Shown here: positions 39,901 through 44,761 of the stretch, piece by piece | Numbering within the stretch: the first letter of the stretch is position 1 | Layout: each line of letters begins with the position of its first letter | NCBI GenBank assembly: GCA_951812925.1 | Contig: OX638372.1 | Span: forward strand, 4,526,001-4,590,000 | Length of the DNA: 64,000 bases | Origin: Calliopum simillimum | Lineage: Eukaryota; Arthropoda; Insecta; Diptera; Lauxaniidae | Direction: 5' to 3' | Program-made: the position numbers and the translations under genes | Notes under the pieces: generated by a model | The model's input: only the letters and a program-made list of their open reading frames with translations | Databases searched by the model: none | Told to the model about the DNA's origin: nothing

Positions 39901-40826
39901 AAATAATATTTTTTTTAAAAGCTTATACCTTTCTTCACTAACCCTGAAAATTTCATTAAAATCGGATAAAAGACCTAGGAGCTATGAATTTTGAAAAATG
40001 TGAGTATCTAAAAGTTGAATCGAACTTCCATTGCCCCGTTCTACTCTACATATGAGTTTTACTCTTAAAAAATCTTGAAACTTACTGATGCACTGATATC
40101 CTTGTTTGCCAAAGCCCCATAAAAATAGATTACAAAAGGCACAAAATGTTGGCTGGCGAAAAAACTTTGCAACAAAACGATGTCCATTTATCTCATGGGT
40201 TCTATATAAAGAAAAAAATAAATTAATTAATAATACGCTTCTTTTAAAATGATAAAATTCAAAAAACACAAATACACAAACTTTTGCTGCTTTATGGCAC
40301 CACGACGATTTGTTATGCTACGCGGGCGTGTGCGGTGATCCACAAAATGCCTCTTGTAATAAGCATCCTCTTTGGAGCGTTGTTTTTGCAAAGTGCTGGA
40401 ATGGTGCTTGTTATTGTTGTAATGATAATTGGCGCTCGACAGTGTATTACTGTATGGATCACTATAGTAACCGCTTGATGTGCCAGTGATGCCAGATGCT
40501 GTTGACTCACGATCGCGCTCGCGGTCCCGATCACGATCGCGTGTGCGTCCCATAGTTGAGCTTTGGTTGGATTTGTTGTAACGTGGCTAAAATTAAATGC
40601 GAAAAAATTCTGTTTTGTTTATTTTTGTAGAGGGCATTGGTGTTTTGTTTGTTTTGCCATTTCATTTTATATTTACATCGTAGCTACCGTAATCGCTACT
40701 GGCGTTGTTGCCAGCACTGACGATTCCGCTGCCGCCAATATGTTGATGATTACGACTCGCACGCGGCCGTTGACTGCTAGTGTTGCCATTTGGTCGTTTG
40801 CGCACTTGGGCGCGTGTAAACATCAT
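796..40826 (-). CDS. Pkcdelta: Protein kinase C delta-type gene, C1-containing transcript (nine coding exons in window, 3' end missing)
   Basis: Spanning entry for a novel-class, calcium-independent, diacylglycerol-regulated Ser/Thr protein kinase C. Nine exons joined by phase-consistent GT/AG introns give exactly 428 codons: 40826-40677, 40586-40282, 40201-40086, 35352-35267, 35200-35071, 12191-12090, 7038-6955, 2470-2334 and 969-796. Residues 1-142 are low complexity, 143-152 a PKC-delta-like pseudosubstrate, 159-208 C1A, 231-280 C1B, 281-350 a linker, and the kinase starts near 355 with glycine loop 364-369. The remaining roughly 260 kinase residues and the tail lie left of base 1, so a full length near 690 residues is expected, close to vertebrate PKC delta (676). 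Vertebrate PKC delta starts with a C2-like domain; none is seen here. PKC family membership is certain; the delta subtype rests on the pseudosubstrate, C1 and kinase wording. Confidence 0.92.
1019..2150. repeat. Fold-back element, about 1.13 kb, copy 1
   Basis: Ends are TTATATAGGGTGTA and its complement TACACCCTATATAA. Left arm 1019-1618 is complementary to right arm 1715-2150, with a loop of about 100 bases (around CTACTGGAGCCTTCAAACGG). Shared arm words include GGTCTAAAATGTACCCCTG and GATTTTCTGACTNGTTT. A second, more diverged copy is at 5350-6300. No coding capacity. It lies in the intron between kinase exons 8 and 9. Confidence 0.85.
1149..1268. repeat. Hairpin MITE nested in the left arm of the fold-back element
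   Basis: A 120-base hairpin with arms of about 50 bases: GCATCCGTGAACGTACAAC at 1157 pairs with GTTGTACGTTCAC-type sequence ending near 1260 (GTACGTTCACTGATGC). The other arm of the host element has no matching insert at this point, so it arrived after the host element formed. Confidence 0.8.
2334..2470 (-). CDS. Pkcdelta: Pkcdelta coding exon 8 (start of kinase domain, glycine loop)
   Basis: Residues 326-370 after a split Glu325: [14 protein letters not shown], then [31 protein letters not shown]. The ATP-binding glycine loop is GKGSFG (364-369). The acceptor is TTTTAG (phase 1) and the donor GTATGC (phase 0). Splicing joins GK to VLLAEL of the next exon, giving the canonical [13 protein letters not shown] of novel PKCs. 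The exon accepts any upstream phase-1 exon, including the giant exon at 21133-25216 (…[11 protein letters not shown]). Confidence 0.95.
2810..2985 (+). repeat. 39-base tandem array (about 4.5 copies)
   Basis: Degenerate units of 39 bases, each starting CCGATATTTT and containing TTTTCGATACTTTTGGAC. The period is a multiple of three, so a short repetitive open frame crosses it; this is not taken as a gene. The same unit recurs in the opposite orientation at 48850-49215. Confidence 0.8.
3065..3640. repeat. Palindromic block built from a GGAAATAACGCCA word
   Basis: The word GGAAATAACGCCAGAAA, or its complement TTTCTGGCGTTATTTCC, occurs more than fifteen times with orientation switching several times (forward 3066-3330, reverse about 3395-3450, forward 3478-3520, reverse 3585-3635). 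Arms therefore carry internal tandem copies, as in fold-back elements. Repetitive short ORFs here (…LALFPK…) are artefacts. Confidence 0.8.
5072..5440 (+). CDS. Unrecognised coding-like open stretch with splice acceptor
   Basis: Open plus-strand frame of about 120 codons beginning right after a stop and a fine acceptor (TTTTTTCTACACAG, 5066-5079). It reads [19 protein letters not shown] and further on [20 protein letters not shown] and [16 protein letters not shown]. Its G+C content and mixed third positions differ from the intron around it. The frame runs into the left end of the fold-back copy at about 5350, which cuts or ends it. No ATG start, no donor and no family recognised. It could be a relic exon of a nested gene, a processed pseudogene, or part of a transposon. 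Confidence 0.35.
   Translation, partial: HSAQKTPKKPFYKNFNSARTFRLNDSFHRRIFSRVTQIKRNISFSCHDTESRAGDVFREHIQIYTNLPECSVINFYHRNLTKKFDIKDVNDKVTKLLKDDREGLGGLNVLLLRSYMEKKLIF
5350..6300. repeat. Fold-back element, copy 2
   Basis: Shares the arms of the 1019-2150 element: left GAAGGCCTTGGGGGCTTAAATGTACTCCTG, abbreviated, and right GTTTTAGAGGCCTCTAAGTG, with the same central CTTCTGGAGCCTTCAAACGG loop near 5812. It has diverged by many point changes and lacks the nested hairpin. Exact ends are unclear; ACACTGTATATTTCA near 6288 replaces the clean end of copy 1. Confidence 0.7.
6955..7038 (-). CDS. Pkcdelta: Pkcdelta coding exon 7 (28-codon hinge micro-exon)
   Basis: An 84-base exon between AAACAG acceptor and GTATGA donor, phase 1 on both sides, so it can be kept or skipped without breaking frame. 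It encodes [16 protein letters not shown] followed by [12 protein letters not shown], a Ser/Pro- and acid-rich hinge between C1B and the kinase. In vertebrate PKC delta this V3 hinge is where caspase cuts and tyrosine phosphorylation sites lie. Here a single Tyr sits in PVYDIE. No conserved domain is expected. Support is splice sites, phase and coding-like composition. Confidence 0.8.
7125..7560. repeat. Fold-back element with tandem sub-repeats in both arms
   Basis: Left arm (7190-7320) has four to five units of about 30 bases containing TGCGGCGAAGAAAATC; right arm (7378-7545) has about five units of the complement, containing TTCTTCGCCGCATTTTGTA. Arms built of short tandem units are the hallmark of Drosophila FB elements; homology to FB itself is not claimed. 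Located in the intron upstream of exon 7. Confidence 0.8.
7561..8396. other. Pkcdelta intron 6, plain segment
   Basis: A/T-rich intron sequence. No gene, no clear repeat. Confidence 0.5.
8672..8973. repeat. Hairpin MITE next to the mariner
   Basis: GTGCAAGTCTTTTTGCAGCA near 8699 pairs with TGCTGCAAAAAGACTTGCAC near 8931, and flanking ACTATATAGTGAT pairs with ATCACTATATTG. A related sequence (CACTTTTTTCGCAAGATGCC here, TACTTTTTTCGTAAGATGCC there) lies at 29040-29260. Confidence 0.75.
8983..10214 (-). mobile_element. Decayed mariner element, about 1.23 kb
   Basis: The ends read TTGGGTGTACATTTT (8983) and, on the opposite strand, TTGGATGTCCGTACT (10214), a plausible pair of degraded mariner terminal repeats around the transposase pseudogene. 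Total length matches the usual 1.3 kb. A clean TA duplication is not seen on the left, so the exact ends are approximate. Confidence 0.6.
9059..10080 (-). pseudogene. Mariner transposase pseudogene (DD34D)
   Basis: Near full-length mariner transposase on the minus strand, from ATG 10080 ([18 protein letters not shown]) to TAA 9059. It shows the catalytic Asp contexts [16 protein letters not shown] and [13 protein letters not shown], the last two with the 34-residue spacing of mariners, plus the WVPYEL linker region. Two breaks kill it: a small deletion near 9958 shifts frame after GDDAL, removing a few residues before EWFKRFKS, and a TAA at 9751-9749 interrupts the linker. Subfamily not certain. 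No function is expected now. Confidence 0.92.
10485..12089. other. Pkcdelta intron 6, upstream part
   Basis: Intron sequence with a non-LTR relic at 11100-11420. Position 11640-12080 is very A/T-rich and without features. Confidence 0.5.
11100..11420 (-). pseudogene. Non-LTR (jockey-like) reverse transcriptase fragment
   Basis: The minus strand carries, with frame breaks, [16 protein letters not shown] followed by a FADDS motif and then [12 protein letters not shown]. The first matches the QGSVLSPLLFLIFINDL block of jockey-type reverse transcriptases, and FADDS is the catalytic Y/FADD. Only about 320 bases remain. Confidence 0.65.
12090..12191 (-). CDS. Pkcdelta: Pkcdelta coding exon 6 (C1B zinc finger, second part)
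   Basis: Short exon, 102 bases, found by looking for the missing half of C1B. The split codon (G|AA) gives Glu263, then [20 protein letters not shown] and [13 protein letters not shown]. Cys264, His269, Cys272 and Cys280 complete the C1B pattern begun in exon 5 with exact spacing. The acceptor is CCAAAAG and the donor GTAAAA (phase 1). It is more GC-rich than the sequence around it. C-x-VNQKLI-x-EAL matches the NQKLLAEAL that follows C1B in vertebrate PKC delta. Confidence 0.93.
12940..13890. repeat. Fold-back element with CGGAT-rich ends and tRNA-like boxes
   Basis: The left end (GGATCCATTTCGAACCCGTA at 13014 and on to GGATTTGCTTTTGATAATGT) is complementary to the right end (13700-13790), and a third partial copy lies at 13315-13390. 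Words such as AAACGGATCAGTGACGGATA at the right end recur at 29275-29335 as an isolated fragment. No coding frame. Confidence 0.7.
13585..13668 (+). other. tRNA-like sequence (A box and B box)
   Basis: TAGCCTAGTTG fits the polymerase III A-box consensus and GTTCGACTC fits the B box, about 45 bases apart, close to tRNA geometry. The acceptor and T stems do not pair well, so this is not a working tRNA gene. It may be a relic or the head of a SINE-like unit. A reversed B-box-like sequence (GATTCGAACTT) is at 13306 in the other arm. Confidence 0.35.
13891..14890. other. Pkcdelta intron 5, plain segment
   Basis: A/T-rich sequence, no gene or clear repeat seen. Confidence 0.5.
14930..15530. repeat. 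128-base tandem array (about 4.5 copies)
   Basis: Units begin TTTTTTCCATTTAGGGGC(G/A)TGGCA at 15084, 15211, 15340 and 15469, with a more decayed unit before 15084. Each contains CATACCAAATTTCGTTGAAA and GCAGCGGTTTAGCCGTGAGA. The GGCGTGGCACC core also appears at 30760, 43105, 43245, 49550 and 50450, so this is part of a dispersed family. Confidence 0.85.
16204..16540. repeat. Short inverted-repeat element related to 26153-26407
   Basis: Starts with repeated GAATCCGAATCC, then TTTTCAGGATTTTGAGATAT; ends TCCTGACGTGATAG ... GGTCCGAATCC. The same TCAGGATTTTGAGATAT and GACGTGATGG blocks occur in the same order at 26153-26407, with different loop sequence. Confidence 0.6.
16600..17460 (-). pseudogene. 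Non-LTR retrotransposon reverse transcriptase relic
   Basis: On the minus strand, with several stops and shifts, [13 protein letters not shown] (near 17250) matches the start of non-LTR reverse transcriptase (…APGPDGIPAEL…). Further on, AEFYETVL and [13 protein letters not shown] (16720-16850) match its conserved VKQGC-LSP block. The YADD box is not found, so the fragment is truncated. RTE/CR1-like by wording; clade not settled. Confidence 0.7.
17461..18300. other. Pkcdelta intron 5, plain segment
   Basis: A/T-rich sequence with poly-A tracts near 17580-17625. Nothing gene-like. Confidence 0.5.
18300..19080. repeat. Fold-back element with about 370-base arms
   Basis: Left arm about 18305-18674 and right arm about 18705-19075 are near-complementary around a short loop (CAATTACATCAACAACAACA). 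Shared words include TTCGGAGATATAGCCATCGG, TATAAGTTGGGAACCCCTGG and TTTTCTCAGACGTTCTGGAA with complements. The first two are also present in the larger element at 59312-61047, showing a common family. Confidence 0.9.
19235..20000. pseudogene. Two Tc1-type transposase fragments, head to head
   Basis: Minus strand 19520-19235 reads FFDESKFNL (first catalytic Asp) ... [20 protein letters not shown]. Plus strand 19530-19930 reads [54 protein letters not shown]. These match Tc1 DD34E transposase. The second catalytic Asp is Asn in [10 protein letters not shown], and stops occur in both parts. The two fragments overlap in content and form an imperfect inverted repeat. Confidence 0.8.
20001..21132. 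other. Pkcdelta intron downstream of the giant exon
   Basis: A/T-rich sequence; the segment 20930-21080 is less A/T-rich but has no open frame of note and no recognised product. Confidence 0.5.
21133..25216 (-). CDS. Pkcdelta: Giant alternative first exon of Pkcdelta (1,361-codon disordered N-terminus)
   Basis: Continuous open frame of 1,361 codons plus one base, ending at a strong GTAAGT donor (phase 1). Joined to exon 8 it reads [14 protein letters not shown]; joined to exon 7, [12 protein letters not shown]; both stay in frame. The start is ATG 25216 in a TTCAAAATG context; a TTG further upstream is not needed. Residues 1-115 are Ser/Tyr/Pro-rich ([10 protein letters not shown]). The middle is basic with repeated ETPKTP/ESPKTP units near residues 600-700. 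Residues 880-1160 are Thr/Ala/Lys-rich. The C-terminus has a basic segment ([20 protein letters not shown]) and a Glu/Asp/Ser run ([19 protein letters not shown]). No folded domain is recognised. It sits inside the intron splitting C1B, so transcripts from here should lack C1A and a whole C1B. I recall long Drosophila Pkcdelta isoforms of comparable size, but that needs checking. Confidence 0.85.
25217..25950 (-). promoter_or_regulatory. Probable 5' UTR and promoter of the giant-exon isoform
   Basis: The 700 bases upstream of ATG 25216 (minus strand) are very A/T-rich with no open frame and no clear splice acceptor near the start codon, which suggests a leader contiguous with the exon. No TATA box was found at a suitable distance. 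A CGCAGTTGAAAA motif near 25640 loosely resembles a fly initiator. The exact start site cannot be placed from sequence alone. Confidence 0.3.
26153..26407. repeat. Short inverted-repeat MITE, about 255 bases
   Basis: GGATTCTGAATCCAGGGTCA ... TCAGGATTTTGAGATATTTG at the left is matched by the complement of CAAATGTCTCAAAATTTTGA ... TGACCTGGGATTCGGATTC at the right. Related to 16204-16540. No coding frame. Confidence 0.75.
26408..29039. other. Pkcdelta intron 5, plain segment
   Basis: Mostly A/T-rich with no recognised element. A short ATG-led stretch at 27849-27920 ([15 protein letters not shown]) is open but too short to call. Confidence 0.5.
29040..29335. repeat. MITE-like fragment and adjoining CGGAT-rich end
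   Basis: 29050-29165 is a hairpin (GGCAAGGAATACGTGTG pairing with CACACGTATTCCTTG). 29175-29235 resembles the hairpin at 8672-8973. 29275-29335 (AAACGGATCAGTTACGGATC) matches the end of the 12940-13890 element. Confidence 0.65.
29520..30340. repeat. 118-base tandem repeat with an inverted partner
   Basis: Two to three units of about 118 bases at 29540-29830 share AAAAACTTATCGGATT and AAAACTGGCTACTCG. Part of the unit appears inverted at 30235-30330 (TTTGAATTTTCAAAAACTCA, GATTCGTAATCAGTGACC). Two overlapping short ORFs here are products of the period and are not genes. Confidence 0.7.
30341..33280. other. Pkcdelta intron 5, plain segment with dispersed-repeat traces
   Basis: 30710-31030 contains GAGAGGTGCCACGCCCTCTTG and related words of the GGCGTGGCACC family. 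The remainder is A/T-rich with no gene seen. Confidence 0.5.
33290..34075 (-). repeat. Minisatellite of about 95-125-base units (six to seven copies)
   Basis: Units share GTTGATAGTCCGCCATAGATG, CTTCGGGTGTCCCAGAAAAC and a variable ATATATCCTTCGTTT spacer; anchors start near 33308, 33432, 33545, 33643, 33738, 33850 and 33975. On the minus strand most units read [18 protein letters not shown]. Unit lengths are not all multiples of three, so one long frame is not kept. A decayed single unit lies near 54985-55030. Confidence 0.85.
34430..34690. repeat. Fragment of the 59.3-61.0 kb fold-back family
   Basis: GAAAGCACAATTTATTTGCT, TGTAATTTGTATCTAATATCC and AAAATACCTTTCATATGACACC match words in the inner arms of 59312-61047 and 18300-19080. 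No inverted partner is present, so it is a single-arm fragment. Confidence 0.6.
35071..35200 (-). CDS. Pkcdelta: Pkcdelta coding exon 5 (C1B zinc finger, first part)
   Basis: Residues 220-262 plus the first base of codon 263. It reads [20 protein letters not shown] and then [20 protein letters not shown]. It carries His231 and Cys244, 247 and 261 of C1B. Bounded by a TTTTACAG acceptor and a GTAAGT donor (phase 1). The usual Leu-Trp-Gly of PKC C1B domains reads Met-Gly-Gly here, so the aromatic residue that tunes diacylglycerol affinity and membrane insertion appears to be missing. The following intron is about 22.9 kb and contains the giant alternative exon. Confidence 0.92.
35267..35352 (-). 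CDS. Pkcdelta: Pkcdelta coding exon 4 (C1A zinc finger, second part)
   Basis: Residues 191-219. The split codon gives Thr191, followed by [19 protein letters not shown]. This supplies Cys192, His197, Cys200 and Cys208 and completes the H-x12-C-x2-C-x13-C-x2-C-x4-H-x2-C-x7-C pattern. It is bounded by a TTACAG acceptor and a GTAAGT donor (phase 0). The final residues (SVFNSASTI) begin the C1A-C1B linker, as in other novel PKCs. Confidence 0.92.
35353..36264. other. Pkcdelta intron 3, plain segment
   Basis: No gene recognised. 35400-35760 is somewhat less A/T-rich (CATTGTCCATCGTGATACCC) and may be an old element, but nothing can be identified. Confidence 0.4.
36265..37555. repeat. Fold-back element, about 1.29 kb with 600-base arms
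   Basis: Left arm 36265-36880 and right arm about 36893-37555 are complementary: GCGAAATAATTCCAAGT with ACTTGGAATTATTTCGC, TTATGATATGAAATACTAC with its complement, ACATAGAAGTAACCG with CGGTTACTTCTATGT-type sequence. The loop is only about a dozen bases around AAACCGGTTTCTATTG. The second half of the element is repeated at 37960-38806. Confidence 0.9.
37960..38806. repeat. Partial second copy of the 36.3-kb fold-back element
   Basis: It starts inside the left arm (CGTGAAAAATCGTTAAGACT) and runs through the centre to the same right end, CTTATTTTCCTGGGCTAT. The outer part of its left arm is missing. Confidence 0.85.
38807..40085. other. Pkcdelta intron 3, plain segment
   Basis: A/T-rich, no gene seen. 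ATCGATATAA words repeat at 39450-39550 without a clear unit. Confidence 0.5.
40086..40201 (-). CDS. Pkcdelta: Pkcdelta coding exon 3 (C1A zinc finger, first part)
   Basis: Residues 153-190 plus one split codon, starting [20 protein letters not shown]. It carries the first His (159) and Cys172, 175 and 189 of the diacylglycerol/phorbol-binding C1A domain, including the PTFC and [11 protein letters not shown] signatures. The acceptor is TATATAG and the donor GTAAGT (phase 1). The wording follows novel PKCs closely. This domain recruits the kinase to diacylglycerol-containing membranes. Confidence 0.93.
40282..40586 (-). CDS. Pkcdelta: Pkcdelta coding exon 2 (RD-rich segment and pseudosubstrate)
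   Basis: Residues 51-152. It opens after a TTTTAG acceptor and reads [10 protein letters not shown], then an Arg/Asp dipeptide run ([12 protein letters not shown]), a Tyr/Ser/Asn-rich stretch, and finally [12 protein letters not shown]. The last piece matches the PKC delta autoinhibitory pseudosubstrate, with Ala147 where a substrate would carry Ser/Thr. The donor is GTTTGT, a weaker variant, used in phase 2. It is chosen because only this cut joins in frame to the C1A exon ([10 protein letters not shown]). In vertebrate PKC delta the pseudosubstrate also directly precedes C1A. The in-frame ATG at 40553 is internal to the exon and need not be a start. Confidence 0.85.
40677..40826 (-). CDS. 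Pkcdelta: Pkcdelta coding exon 1 (start codon, short isoform)
   Basis: This exon encodes the first 50 residues, starting [15 protein letters not shown] and ending SSDYGSYD, followed directly by a GTAAAT donor in phase 0. The start is the first of two adjacent ATGs (40826 and 40823) with a CAAAAT context typical of flies. The peptide is basic and Ser/Asn/Gly-rich, with no recognisable domain. Reading continues in frame into the next exon ([10 protein letters not shown]). A/T-rich sequence upstream probably holds the 5' UTR and possibly the promoter, but no TATA box or clear initiator was found. A further upstream coding exon cannot be excluded. Confidence 0.8.
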
Positions 40827-41162
40827 ATTTTGGCCGTTTGTTTTCTTGTGTTGCTTCTTTTTGGGTTTTTTTGTTTAAGATTTTTATTTTGGCTTAATTA
40901 ATGCTTCCTATTAAAAGAATTTGGTTTTTGTGTGTATTTTCGTGTGTCAGCTGTATTTTGTGCGTCGCTGAAACATTTTCCTTTGGTTTTGTATTGATCG
41001 CTGACTTTTAATGGTAAATTAACAATAAATCACTTGTATTTCTTAGAACATTTTAAGCTGTAAATAAAATGAGAAAAGAATGTGTGAATTTAATTTGTTT
41101 ATGAAAAAAAATGATAACGTTTTTCAATAAATATATAGGAAACAATCAAGGTCAGCGAATAT
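40827..41162 (-). promoter_or_regulatory. Probable leader/promoter region of the C1-containing Pkcdelta transcript
   Basis: Sequence just upstream of ATG 40826 is A/C-rich on the minus strand and free of open frames. No TATA box or convincing initiator is seen, and an upstream non-coding exon is possible. Placed here only because of position. Confidence 0.25.
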
Positions 41163-41547
41163 TAGCCGTGTTTTTTTTGACGCGTATATACAATTGTGGA
41201 TACCTTCAAATTGCGATAACTTTTGAACGGTGAGTCGTACGATAAAAAGTCCAAGGGTCTTTTTCAAGGAGAACCACATGCTCTACAAATAATTTTAATC
41301 TTTTGTAAAAAAAAAATAATTATTTAGAAGGTATTTAATAAAAAGTGATTTTTTGCCATTTATCGGCGCTAACCAGTTTTTATAAAATACCTCCTTAAAA
41401 ATAAATTTGTTTAAATATAAAATGAAAGAGAACGTGATTCTCCATAAAAAAGTTTCTTAGAGTTCTATTGTGTGACTTACTGTTCATGAGTTATCGCAAT
41501 TTGAAGGTATCCACAATTGTATATACGCGTCAAAAAAAACACGGCTA
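41163..41547. repeat. MITE, 385 bases, with terminal inverted repeats of about 60 bases
   Basis: TAGCCGTGTTTTTTTTGACG at the left pairs with CGTCAAAAAAAACACGGCTA at the right, and the match goes on through TATACAATTGTGGATACCTT and AAATTGCGATAACT. No coding frame. Confidence 0.92.
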
Positions 41548-44063
41548 TTGTTTCATTTGTTAATCCAAACGATTAAGTAAAATCAAGCAACTTACATTTA
41601 TTTTTAACAATAAATCTTTAAAAATTATATCAAAGGCATCGAAAACACAAAAAAATCTCCTTGCTTGAAGTTGGAGAAACCTGTTTTCAGGCTTATGGCG
41701 TAGCTTCAGAATAAGGTGAAACTTTTTTTTTTGATGCCATCAAATCACAAGCAAAATAAATTGAAAAAAAAAAAAAAAAAAATAGTTTTATCGTCCAATC
41801 AAGTTATCAAAGAAAAAATATATGATTTTGATAAGCAGCTCTGATTTATAAAGATGCTTCCCTTTATTGAGTTATGGCCTTAAACACGCATATGGAAATG
41901 CTTATTTTTTTTTATTACTTGAACCAACTTCCATCTTCCCCTACAAGGAGAAAAAAAATAGTTTGTGCTATTTTATTTCTAGAAAATTTTACAAGAATTT
42001 CAAGTCAGAGTAGCGACAATTCCACAACTTCCAAATAAAGTGAATTTTTCCATAGGTACTGTTTTAGTCAATTCAGAATTTTCGAATAACCTTACAGTAT
42101 AGTTTTTTTTAGAAAAATTTTTTCAACTAAAAAGTCATGTAACACGAAAATAATTTTTTTTTTTAATTTTTGATTCCGGTATCCGAGGGGAGACCCATGG
42201 GTGAAAATTTTTTTTTCCTCTAAAATTTTTGGTTCCGACATCCTAGGGGGACTCTTGGGTGAAACTTTTTTTTTTCCTCTAAAATGTAAAAATTCATGAA
42301 ACGCGTAGAAACACGCAAAAAAAAGAAAAAAAAATTTGGTTCCGACATCCTAGGGGGACCCTCGGGTAAAAAAACTAATGATGCAGTAACACGCGCCGTA
42401 CCCAAAACCCGATAAATATAAATTTTCACGGTGATCGGTCCAGTCGTTTGGGAGTCTATAAGGAACATATAGACATGCAAAACTTACAAACACTGATTTT
42501 TGGTACACGCCAAGTGTACCAGTAGAAAATTTTTTTGTCTACGATTTCGCTGAAATTTGGCAATATGGTAGTACCTGTGTGCAAAATTAATAATGCGAGA
42601 GGATTTGTTCCTAGTATCATTTGTTGTTAAAATACAGGGTGTTGAAGTTGGCGATTTTTGTGATTTTCATAAAAAGGGTGTATTTTAAAAAATTTATAGC
42701 TTACATAAAACTTTGTAAATTGATAATTGTATAAAACTTATCCTATTTATTTATTAATGTCCTTTTTATAAAAAAATATTATTTAAAAAAAAAAATTTTT
42801 CACCAAAATTTTTTAAATTTAAAAATACTTTTAAATTTTTGTTAAGAAAACCCCAATTAAATTTTTTATTAAAAGTTCTTTGAATTAAAGCAAAATTTAT
42901 AAGCTTTAAAGTGATATATGACTCAAGATGGGACTTGGTCGCTTTATGAGAGTTTTTGGCTTTTGAAGGATCACGGCAGGCAAAACTCTTTGTTTCAAAT
43001 TGCAATACCGAAAGCGTTTTTTCAGATAATCCACCCAAATTTTACTCAGATTCTAAGGATATTAAATTAAAACTTTGGGCAAAAACTAGGCGATCTCGGA
43101 CAGGAGGGCGTGGCACCTCCTATATAAGCAAGTTTAAAAATGCTATACTAAAAGCATTTTTTGAGGTAAGCCGTCCAAATTTCAATGAGATACTAAGAAT
43201 ATTAAATGAACACTTTGAGCAAAAACTAGGCGAACTAGGACAAGAGGGCGTGGCACCTCCCATATATATAAAAAATTCCATGCCTAGCGTAACAAAATCT
43301 GCCATAACTCTTCCGATTTCGCTGAAATTTGGTAGATGATTTCGTTTCATGCCTAGTTTATAAGAAAAGGTAAAAAAAAAATTTTTCGATTTTTTTCGTG
43401 GCTTGTGGAAGGGTGCGAAGAGTGGAAAAATCTGTAAATTGTGACAAACTCTCCTCAAATAATTGTCAATAACTTGAACATTTCTTAACTGATTTTCATG
43501 CTCAGACCACTCTTGGAAAGGTATTGAATTAGGCTATAAGCTCAAAATTTTTTGTATATGGTAAAAAGTACTAAATGTACTACTATTTCAGTACTAAACT
43601 ACAAAAAACGTACCCAGGTACGCTTTTTTTACCTTCCAAAATATATTTTTTGGAAAGAAAAAGAAAAATTCTTTCATATGACTAAATTTCAAGAAGGTAT
43701 CTTTCAAACTACGGCTGCAATTTGATTAAGAGCATCCGGACTGGCAGAATCTCTCACTGTGAGCAAGCATAGGAAGCAAACGAGCGTCTACGAGCACCCA
43801 ATTTTTTCACTAAATATAGAAAAATCATTTGACAAAAAGATCCCGTTGTCGCCAGAGTGGTACTAGGTGGAACTTTTTTTGTAGCTCTATGACTCTCCAA
43901 TTTGTATCTCTCGCAGCTAACCTTACATCATGAATGCAAAAACCATTAATATTTTCTAATTTAGTATCGATTATCATTATACATGGGGGTGTCCTCCATA
44001 CTATCCAATGACGTTTTAAACATTTTTTTATTTTGGAAACCAATAACAACGTATACAATATTA
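41548..44063. other. Intergenic repeats between Pkcdelta and the neprilysin-like gene
   Basis: 42160-42365 has three copies of GGTTCCGACATCCTAGGGGG(A)-type words. 43045-43290 has two units of about 130 bases sharing AAAAACTAGGCGA and GAGGGCGTGGCACCTCC. The ORFs that cross these arrays on both strands are products of the repeats. No gene recognised. Confidence 0.6.
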
Positions 44064-44759
44064 GGGTAAGGGAGGGAAATATGGACCACCCATCTTTCTT
44101 TTTTAAATAAAACCCAAAATGCATAAAACAAAACAATTAATTTTATGTCATTCAGTAAAGGAAACAATTGTCCTTTATTCTGATTCACTTTTAGATAAAC
44201 ATCTCATCAGGATAAAGAAAAAAAATTAAAATACTGAAAATACTCAAAATGAAGATAAAAAAAAGTGTAGTGTTATATGGACTATATAGTCCATGTTGCC
44301 CCACATGTTTATTTGGTACAGAAGTTGTATATAAAAATGTCACTTCCACATTCGGCACATTTTTCATGACTCCAAGAACGTCAGATTACACATTCAACCC
44401 AAAATTCGCCACGTCGATCTTCTGAGTAAAGGGTATTACATTATATGCATTTTTTATCATTTTTTTTCCTTTGCAGTTAACGAATTACATATAATGACTA
44501 TCAGACTCGTCATGAAAACTGCAACTAGATTCCCCATCTGAAAAAGATGATAAATACATTTGTTTTTGAGGCTTTTTTCTTTGGTGGTCCATATTACCCA
44601 CAGCACGTGTTGGTGAAATAAATGGTTTTTTATCAAAAACCCTTTTGGTTAATGAACTTATTTGTGCTAATAAATTATAAATGGTATTCACTGACTTTAT
44701 ATAATTAACCATTTATTTAAAAACGCGATGTCTTTAGTCCATATTTCCCCCCCTTACCC
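44064..44759 (-). mobile_element. TA-flanked deletion derivative of a DNA transposon, copy 1
   Basis: Inverted ends GGGTAAGGGAGGGAAATATGGA (left, shortened here) and the complement of AGTCCATATTTCCCCCCCTT (right), flanked by TA on both sides (44062-44063, 44760-44761). Inside, the minus strand keeps the tail of a transposase: RKKPQKQMYLSSFSDGESS, then after a stop DRRGEFWVECV, HEKCAECGS. This looks like the acidic tail plus zinc-binding end of pogo-type transposases. A related copy is at 56481-57379. Confidence 0.8.
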
Positions 44760-44761
44760 TA

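Noticed and set aside
42956..43458. ORFs of 112-127 codons on both strands
   Set aside because: They cross a two-unit tandem repeat of the GGCGTGGCACC family and use non-ATG or chance starts.
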